A stretch of DNA of 16,152 nucleotides from Acidobacteriota bacterium (GTDB lineage: Bacteria; Acidobacteriota; JAAYUB01; JAMOQF01), in the NCBI GenBank assembly GCA_027040585.1, contig JALULU010000043.1, positions 1-16,152 on the forward strand. The letters run 5' to 3'. The notes beneath the pieces were generated by a model. That model saw only the letters and a program-made list of their open reading frames with translations. It had not been told where the DNA came from and ran no database searches. Below, in pieces: positions 1-6,800 of this stretch. Both the position numbers and the translations under genes were made by a program. How positions within the stretch are numbered: position 1 is the stretch's first letter; the number at the start of each line of letters is the position of its first letter.

Positions 1-1171
1 ATTTATATCTCATTAAAAGCCAGTGTACATCGTCAATCAAATTGCTATTAAGTCCAAATCTATCTCCTGGCATATTTCTTTCAAGTGCATATAAAGTAGA
101 GAGGGTATTATTTCCCCATTTTGAAATGAATTTCATTCCAAGATCTGGTTCCACTATACTTCTGGAATAAAAAAGTGAACCCATAACTGAAAAATCTTCA
201 CTTGATTCTAAAAAGAAAGGTCTTTTCTCTCTATAATAAATTGGAAATCTGTGGTTTACATCAAAATGTATATCGTCAGCCTCAATTTCAGAAAAATCTG
301 GGTTTACTGTTAAGCCAAGCCTTGTACCACTATTTAGTTTCATAAAGCTTGTAAATCCTATATTGGTTTTATCAAAAGAGTTTGAAAAAGATGGATCATA
401 ATTTGATGTGTAATCTTCTTTGTTGTAAGATGTTAAAATTTCAGGAATGAAATATAAACTTTTCGTTGTGATTTTATGTTCAAAAATTAAATAATCTTCA
501 TATTGAAGCATCTTTGGATTTTCCCTGCTTATTCTAACACTCAAATCTCTTTCAGGACCAGATTTCATTTGTAAATCTCTTTCAAGTAAAAAACCCCATT
601 TCATTGGAATCTTCCCATTAAATTTAAAGTTTCTGAATGGGATTTTTGCTTCAACTTCATATTTGTCTTTATAAACTTTACCCACAGAAAATATTTCAAA
701 ATCCTGTGATGTATCAGTGTAATGTCCATTAAAAATTCCATCTCTTATTTCGCCAAAGGGATTAAACATTATTGAATATGCCTCTCTATGTTGACTAAAA
801 GTATCAAACATTACCTGAACAAATTCAGTATTTGCTGACCCATCTCTTGAAATATGAATTGCTTGAAATTTATTAACTTTTTTTATTGAAGCGATTATTC
901 CTACATAAATGTTTTTACTGTCATAACTTAGATAAAAAATAGTCTTGTCAGAGGGAGGGGTGTTATCTCCAGGAGATACTTGATACATCCTATTTATTTT
1001 TAATGCATTTGCCCATTCCCCCTTACTTATGATTCCATCAATTTTTGGAGGAGTTTTTGTATATGGGATAACATAACTTCTTCCAGAAAATGGCTTGATG
1101 TCTTGTGCTGTAGAAAAAAATGAAAGACATACTATATTTAGAAAAATTAAAAATAAAAACTTTTTGTGCAT
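1..1171 (-). CDS. Secreted DUF5916 protein, N-terminal 390 residues (C-terminus beyond the left edge)
   Basis: An open frame starts at ATG 1171 and runs off the window with no stop. The start has a GGGGG Shine-Dalgarno-like run about 5 nt upstream. Residues 1-22 form a signal peptide (Lys-Lys, then a Phe/Leu/Ile core, ending STAQ). Residues about 35-235 read like a family-9 carbohydrate-binding-module-like domain: PPKIDG then a GEW motif, LSYDSKNIYVG, FDTF and an IPFRNFKF segment. From about residue 285 the DUF5916 signature follows: TVNPDFSEIEADD (288-300) and REKRPFFLE (314-322). In this family the rest is a predicted outer-membrane beta-barrel, so only the front half is seen here. Members are common in Bacteroidota, Acidobacteriota and related phyla and their substrates are mostly unknown. 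It lies 71 nt downstream of thi4 on the same strand and may be read through from that operon. The family call is confident; the function is not known. Confidence 0.88.
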   Translation of the reverse strand, partial: MHKKFLFLIFLNIVCLSFFSTAQDIKPFSGRSYVIPYTKTPPKIDGIISKGEWANALKINRMYQVSPGDNTPPSDKTIFYLSYDSKNIYVGIIASIKKVNKFQAIHISRDGSANTEFVQVMFDTFSQHREAYSIMFNPFGEIRDGIFNGHYTDTSQDFEIFSVGKVYKDKYEVEAKIPFRNFKFNGKIPMKWGFLLERDLQMKSGPERDLSVRISRENPKMLQYEDYLIFEHKITTKSLYFIPEILTSYNKEDYTSNYDPSFSNSFDKTNIGFTSFMKLNSGTRLGLTVNPDFSEIEADDIHFDVNHRFPIYYREKRPFFLESSEDFSVMGSLFYSRSIVEPDLGMKFISKWGNNTLSTLYALERNMPGDRFGLNSNLIDDVHWLLMRYK

Positions 1172-1242
1172 AAAACCCCCAACTATTGTTGTATCAAATA
1201 GCAATATCAATATACGATAAAATGGAGAAAAAGTTCTATATT

Positions 1243-2013
1243 CTATAACTTTTCTAAAATTTCACGGGCACATTTTATTCCAGATTGAATCATACCACCA
1301 AAGACTGGCCCCATTCTATGTGCACCAAAAACATTATTGGCTGCCATACCAGTTACATATAGCCCGGGATAGATTTCCTTTGTATGTTCCACAACCATTT
1401 TTTCAGCAGGACCTGCCCACATTGGAGCTTCTCCCTCAATTTTTCCAGAAGGAGTACTCAGTTTTATTCCCCTGTTTGTAAGATATTTGACCACGTTACA
1501 ATCATGACCTGTGGCATCAATTACAAATTTTGCTTCAATTGTAAGTGGATCAACGTGAAGTCCTGTCATCTCAATTGGTGTCCAGTTTATGACAAGTCCA
1601 CAAACTTTATTTTCCTTAACCATTATATCTTCGGCATAGACACAATTCATAATGGTTGCTCCACTATTTACAGCCCTATAGGTCAGGCATGAAGAGACCT
1701 CAACAGCATCGGCAATATATAGATTTGAAGATACCTTCCTTGTTTTAATTCCGATTTCTTTAAAAAAACTTACAGTATCTTCTTCAACTGTTAAATCGTT
1801 AAACATCATACCACCGCCCCAGATCCCACCACCACAACTCAATTTCTTCTCAAAAATAACAACTTTCTTGCCATTTTTGGCAAGTTCTATTGCAGCTGTA
1901 AGTCCTGAAGGACCAGCTCCCACAATTGCAACGTCATTGGTTAAGACTTTATTTAATTTGGAAAAATATCCATTTATTATTTCCTTTGAGATTTCTATTT
2001 CATTTAATTCCAT
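1243..2013 (-). CDS. thi4: Sulfide-dependent ADP-thiazole synthase (Thi4 family)
   Basis: At 256 residues this is typical of prokaryotic Thi4. Family enzymes build the thiamine thiazole as its ADP adduct from NAD and glycine. Visible motifs are the dinucleotide-binding GAGPSG at 32-37, FEKK at 54-57, the Gly-rich GGGIWGGGMMF at 61-71, DATGHD at 166-171, and the C-terminal RMGPVFGGM at 233-241. Yeast Thi4 gives up the sulfur of a Cys in its CMDP segment and dies after one turnover. The matching segment here is LHVDP with His153. That is the form seen in archaeal Thi4 enzymes that use free sulfide and turn over repeatedly, so I predict an iron- and sulfide-dependent, probably oxygen-sensitive enzyme. 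The ATG has a GAGGTGG Shine-Dalgarno that overlaps the end of the Nudix gene, with 1 nt between the genes. A stand-alone FAD oxidoreductase is unlikely given the full set of Thi4 motifs. Confidence 0.95.
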   Translation of the reverse strand: MELNEIEISKEIINGYFSKLNKVLTNDVAIVGAGPSGLTAAIELAKNGKKVVIFEKKLSCGGGIWGGGMMFNDLTVEEDTVSFFKEIGIKTRKVSSNLYIADAVEVSSCLTYRAVNSGATIMNCVYAEDIMVKENKVCGLVINWTPIEMTGLHVDPLTIEAKFVIDATGHDCNVVKYLTNRGIKLSTPSGKIEGEAPMWAGPAEKMVVEHTKEIYPGLYVTGMAANNVFGAHRMGPVFGGMIQSGIKCAREILEKL

Positions 2014-2014
2014 A

Positions 2015-2506
2015 TTACCACCTCACAATTTCTAAAAATTTGTTAATAAATTTTTTATGAGACAAAAATGCAATTTCCGGCATATTTTTGTATGAAAAAA
2101 ATTTAACATCCACAGAATCATCACCGGGTTTAAGTTTTCCAGAAAAGATTTTACTGTAATATGCCACAAGTAAAACAGTAGTATATCTTTTACTCCCTTC
2201 TGTTGCAATATCTAAAAGTTTTAATTTATCTATTTTCAATCCTGTTTCCTCTTCTGTTTCCCTTTTTGCGGCATCAACAACGTCTTCCTCAACTTCCATA
2301 AATCCACCAGGAAGTGCCCACATTCCCTTTTTTGGATCTTCTCCCCTTTTTACAAGTAAAATTTCTTTATTTTCGTTAAAAATTACAACTGCAACGGCAG
2401 GTACCGGATTTTTATAAAATCTTTCCCCACATTTTTCACATTCCTTAACATGTTTTGAAATATCTTTTAAATCTCCTTTACAAAAGGGACAATATTTAAA
2501 TTCCAT
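2015..2506 (-). CDS. Zinc-ribbon Nudix hydrolase, candidate ADP-thiazole diphosphatase
   Basis: This 163-residue protein begins with a zinc ribbon (Cys6, Cys9, Cys23, Cys26), followed by a Nudix domain. The Nudix box fits GX5EX7REUXEEXGU: Gly68, Glu74, Arg82-Glu83, Glu86-Glu87, Gly89. Nudix enzymes cleave a nucleoside diphosphate linked to another moiety, using divalent metal on the box glutamates. The ribbon-plus-Nudix order resembles NudC, but the protein is much shorter and I do not see the NudC SQPWPFP motif, so NADH specificity is not indicated. The start is ATG 2506, with AGGAGA about 7 nt upstream inside the end of deoB (11-nt overlap). The stop lies 1 nt before thi4. Because the Thi4 product is an ADP adduct that must be split to thiazole phosphate and AMP, this coupling suggests that substrate. 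ADP-ribose is an alternative, given the deoB neighbour. The fold is certain; the substrate is inferred. Confidence 0.92.
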   Translation of the reverse strand: MEFKYCPFCKGDLKDISKHVKECEKCGERFYKNPVPAVAVVIFNENKEILLVKRGEDPKKGMWALPGGFMEVEEDVVDAAKRETEEETGLKIDKLKLLDIATEGSKRYTTVLLVAYYSKIFSGKLKPGDDSVDVKFFSYKNMPEIAFLSHKKFINKFLEIVRW

Positions 2507-3680
2507 TTAATATTTCTCCTAAAAAGCTTTTTCCATTTGGCAATTTAAAACCAAAGTTTTCTGCAACTGTCTCTCCCATGTCAGATAGTGACTCTCTGGT
2601 ACCCAAATTAACTCCGTTTTTAAATTTTTTATGTTTTGAAAAGACAAATATTGGCACATGTTCCCTTGAGTGATCTGTTGATGGAGTTGTTGGATCACAT
2701 CCATGATCAGCTGTTAAAATAAATAAGTCGTCTTCTCTAAGATTTTCTAAAAGTTCCGGTAATTTTGAGTCAAGTTCTAGTAAAGCTTTTCCATAACCTT
2801 CAGGATCATTTCTATGTCCATAAAGCATGTCAAAGTCAACTAAATTTACAAAGATAAAATTGGCATCGTTTCTATTTTTTATAAGATCTAAAGTTATTTT
2901 TAATCCTTCCGTATTTCCATGGGTTTTTATCTCTTCACCTGTATTTTCCCACGCAAAGATTGAAGCAATTTTTCCAACAGAAATTATCTTGTAGTTATTC
3001 TCAGTCAGCAGGGAAAGAAGGTTCGGTTTAGGTGGGGAGATTGCAAAATCTTTTCTCTCAGCAGTTCTTTTAAAATTTGGGTATTTACCAACAAAGGGTC
3101 TTGCTATAACCCTTGCAACTTCATGTTCTCCTCTTAAAATTTCCCTTGCAATCTCACACATTTCATAAAGTCTTTCAAGGGGTATTACCTCTTTGTGAGC
3201 TGCTATTTGAAATACACTGTCAGCAGAAGTATAGACAATTGGGTATCCTGTTTCAATGTGTTTTTGACCAAGTTCCTTTATGATTTCAGTGCCTGATGCT
3301 GGATAGTTTCCCAATATTTTTGTGCCAATTCTCTTTTCAAATTCATGAATAATTTCAGGAGGAAATCCATCTGGATAAGTTGGAAATGGTTTTTTAGTAA
3401 GTATTCCACATATTTCCCAGTGTCCAACTGTGGTATCCTTACCTTTAGACATTATCTTTGCTTTACCAAAACAGGAAATTGGATTTTTAACAGGTGGATG
3501 AAGGGGAACTTCAGTTATATTTCCAAGCCCCATTTTATGTAGATTTTTTAAATAGATTTTTGTAGCCTTTATTGTATTAACTATTGTGTTTGATCCCTCA
3601 TCTCCCCAGTTACTTGCATCTTCCATTTCACCTATCCCAACGCTGTCTGCAACTACTAAAACAATTCTTTTAAAAATCAT
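2496..3680 (-). CDS. deoB: Phosphopentomutase
   Basis: It interconverts ribose-1-phosphate and ribose-5-phosphate (and the deoxy forms), linking nucleoside breakdown to the pentose phosphate pathway in the cytoplasm. It belongs to the alkaline-phosphatase-like metalloenzyme superfamily. Using the ATG at 3680 gives 394 residues, the usual family length. Motifs in that numbering: VVADSVGIGE at the N-terminus with metal ligand Asp12; KDTTVGHWE at 81-89, holding the Thr that is phosphorylated in characterised enzymes (Thr83 by alignment); TADHGCD at 323-329 and DHSREH at 336-341 for the two-metal site. The frame stays open up to a TTG at 3743, which would add 21 residues (MNFKKRVISF and so on). 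I reject that start because the ATG has an AAGGAT Shine-Dalgarno and the family begins near the IVLVVADS strand. The likely promoter also lies between the two starts. It is first in the deoB-nudix-thi4 cluster. Confidence 0.96.
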   Translation of the reverse strand: MIFKRIVLVVADSVGIGEMEDASNWGDEGSNTIVNTIKATKIYLKNLHKMGLGNITEVPLHPPVKNPISCFGKAKIMSKGKDTTVGHWEICGILTKKPFPTYPDGFPPEIIHEFEKRIGTKILGNYPASGTEIIKELGQKHIETGYPIVYTSADSVFQIAAHKEVIPLERLYEMCEIAREILRGEHEVARVIARPFVGKYPNFKRTAERKDFAISPPKPNLLSLLTENNYKIISVGKIASIFAWENTGEEIKTHGNTEGLKITLDLIKNRNDANFIFVNLVDFDMLYGHRNDPEGYGKALLELDSKLPELLENLREDDLFILTADHGCDPTTPSTDHSREHVPIFVFSKHKKFKNGVNLGTRESLSDMGETVAENFGFKLPNGKSFLGEILNGI

Positions 3681-3708
3681 TTTTGAATCCTTAATTAAGT
3701 ATTTAATA

Positions 3709-3737
3709 ACTATAAAGGATATTACTCTTTTTTTAAA
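3709..3737 (-). promoter_or_regulatory. Candidate sigma-70-type promoter for deoB-nudix-thi4
   Basis: Read on the minus strand, TTTAAA (3737-3732) and TATAGT (3714-3709) are separated by 17 nt. They match 4/6 and 5/6 of the consensus. The predicted start near 3702 leaves a leader of about 20 nt before the deoB ATG at 3680 and would exclude the TTG at 3743. The region is very AT-rich, so chance matches are easy. Confidence 0.4.
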
Positions 3738-3853
3738 ATTCAAGGATTTTAAATTAAAAATTTCTAATTTTTTACCTTTAAGATTGTAAAAAATTGTTTA
3801 TCAATTTAGATTCAATTCTTCAAAAAATCTTTTTTAAAAATTTGGATTTTTTA

Positions 3854-3859
3854 TATAAT
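3854..3859 (+). promoter_or_regulatory. Candidate -10 box for the large secreted protein
   Basis: A perfect TATAAT lies 31 nt before the GTG start at 3891, in the divergent spacer. The correctly spaced -35 region (3831-3836) is only T/A-rich with no good TTGACA, so the -10 alone carries the call. The strong AAGAGGAGG ribosome site at 3877-3885 lies between it and the gene. Confidence 0.45.
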
Positions 3860-3890
3860 GAAAATAGGAATATTTTAAGAGGAGGCTGAT

Positions 3891-6800
3891 GTGAGAAAAG
3901 TTTTTTTTATTTTTTCTATCTTAATTTTTTTCACCTATATTTTTTCCTTTTCATTTGATTCAAAGTTTATAGAAAACAGAGGTCAATATCCATCAGAGAT
4001 AAAGTATTATACGTCAACTAAAGATGGTGTTATGTTTTTTGGGGATAATTCTTTTGGGTTTATAACAAGTAAGAAGGGATACACATATACATACAGGGTG
4101 CATTTAGATGGTAAATTAACAACTGGAGAGAAAAACATAACTAAAGTAAATATTTACAAGGGGAATTTAAAACTCACAAATTTAAAGACTTACAAGACAC
4201 TATTTTATAAGAGCAAAGATTATAAGATAAAGTTTTACAAAAATAATGGAAGGGTTGAGTGGGATATTAAAACTGAAGATATCAAAAGTGTTAAATTGAA
4301 ATATGAAATAGGAAATGGGGAGATAGAAGCAAAGGGAAATAGGCTTTATTTGAAGTGGCAGAATGGTGAGATACTTGAGATGATACCTAAATCTATCTGT
4401 GAGGGAAAAGAGGTTAAGGTAAGTTATAATATAATTGGAAAAAACGTTGTTACCTTTAAAAGTAAAGATTTAAACTTAAATGGGGGAAATACAAAAATAA
4501 CAATTGATCCTTCGACATTTTTAGGTGGTGATGGAAATGATGAGTGTAAAACTATAAAAGTTGTCAAAGAAGACTATTTAGTTGTTGGGGGAACCACAAC
4601 AGATTACTCGAGTTTTCCCGGCTCATCTTCAAAAATAGGGGAGGTAAAGTCCACGATTGGTGAAAAGGATATATTTTTGGCAAGAACCGGTTTTAACTTA
4701 AAGGTACTTGATGAGATAACCTTTATAGGTTCTAATGAAAATGATGATATCAATTCTATGAAAAATGTTGGTAATTTTATTTTTATTTGTGGGGCTACAG
4801 ATGATCCAGAGACTTTTATGCCGGATTACATTTCAAACGCTTATGGTAATATACACTCTTTTGACGATACCACCGGTTTTCTAATAACTTTGAGTTTAGA
4901 CCCCTTTGAAATAAAGCCCAATCTCTCGCTTTTAATTGGAGGAACAAAAGAAGACGTATGTAATGATATTTCAATTGTTTCACTTCAGTCAGTATATGTG
5001 TGCGGTGAAACGGAGTCAATAAACATTCTTCCAGCAGGCGTCACTGGATATGCCCCATCATGGTTTCATAACGGGACAACATATCAGGATAAAACAGGTT
5101 TTGTGATGAAAATTAAATTTAATAGTAATGGACCTGAGATTGAAAATGGAACATATGTTGGAGGGGAATCCTCAGATGATGATGAAGTTTGTTATGGAAT
5201 ATGCGTAAAAAGAAATAGTGATTTAACTGTAAAAAGTGTATTCATATGTGGATATACAGAAACTAACGAATTACCATCGTGTCCAAATCCTCCATCAGAC
5301 ATCGGGGGGGATTCTGCTGCTTATTTTTCTAAATTATCCCCTGACCTTTCATCATTTTTAGGTACTGTCTATTTTGATGGTTCTGGGGATGATGTTGCTA
5401 AAAGAATAGTTTATGAGCCTGATGGCGATACTTTATTTATAGGAGGTACCACAAACTCAAATGATTTACTGCCAACATGTGTTGGAGGTACGGCACCATG
5501 TGCTGAGAATTGGCAGAATTTAAATGGTGGAGATGATTGTTTCATCGCAACTACAGAGGCAAAAAATCTTGCGCCTGAAAGTTTAAATGGGATACCTTTG
5601 GGTACAAATAATGATGATGAATTATATAATCTAACACTTTACACTTTAGAGCAAACGTCCGATGTTCATCTTTTTATTGAAGGACAATTTAATGGAAAAG
5701 CAGGAGTAAAATATGTAAATGGGTATTATGACTCAATTCCAGATGGTAGTCGCTTTGTTTTTAGAAAGGAAAGTGAAAAGGACCATTATTTTACAGATGG
5801 AGTTGCTTATGACGCCACAGTTTATGCTGATGATATTTTTATAGCAGGTACTACAACGTCTCAAAATTATCCAATAACCCCACCTGTTCTTGACAAAGAT
5901 TTTTCTGGCAATAGCGAAGGATTTGTCGCTTCTTTAGATACTGACACCCTTTCAGTTATTCCACAAAGGTCGTCGAGGATAATAGTTACATACCCTGCAA
6001 GTTCGTCCACTCAAATTCCCACTCAAAATTTAAATCCCAATGGTGAAGATTTTACATTAAATTTTAGGGCAATGAAATTTACAATTCCTCTTGATGAAAC
6101 TAATTTATCCAATTTAACACCACATGATGGTGTTAATTTTTCAATAAAGTTATATGATCAGGATGGTCATCCCCTGAAATTCGCAACTACTCAGAGTAAT
6201 ATAACTGAAAATGATTGGACAGACCTTGCTTTACTGTATCCATGTAACCCGTGCCAAATATCTCCGGAAACTGGTAAAATTGTCAAATGGGTAAAAAATG
6301 ACAATGAAATTAAAATAAATTTCAATACAGATATTAATCCTGATTGTGAGAATCTTCCTCCTTATTGGTCTTTTATACTTTTTATACCAAATGATCAGTG
6401 GCCTCACACTGACTATTTAGATAACAACAACTTATGCACAAATTTTGGATCTGATCAATATCAAGATACCACAATGTGTATTGTCAAAAATTTTCACACA
6501 GACGCTTCAAACGATACTGGATACATATATGCAAAATTTTCAAGTGAAGATAACTATATAACTTTTGAAACTCCAGATGGTAGTGAGATTACACCTGATT
6601 ATCATATGAAACTTTTAGATTACAATTTTCAGACAGATACAGAATCGGTTTCCACTAAGGTTGATAAGGTGGCACCAGCATTTAAAAAAATGGTCATTGC
6701 TGATGTAGGCAGGGTTGTAGTTATGCCTGATACAGGTGAGTTGAAGGTTAAAAAGGGAAGAAAAAAGGATTTTATTTCAATAAGTTCAAGGAGGAAGTCT

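Noticed and set aside
1234..1247. Tandem TTCTATA TTCTATA at the end of thi4
   Set aside because: Two copies of 7 AT-rich bases are expected by chance and show no other structure.
3681..3890. TPP riboswitch upstream of the thi4-containing operon
   Set aside because: The conserved CUGAGA core and its partner segments are absent on the minus strand, and the predicted deoB leader is only about 20 nt.
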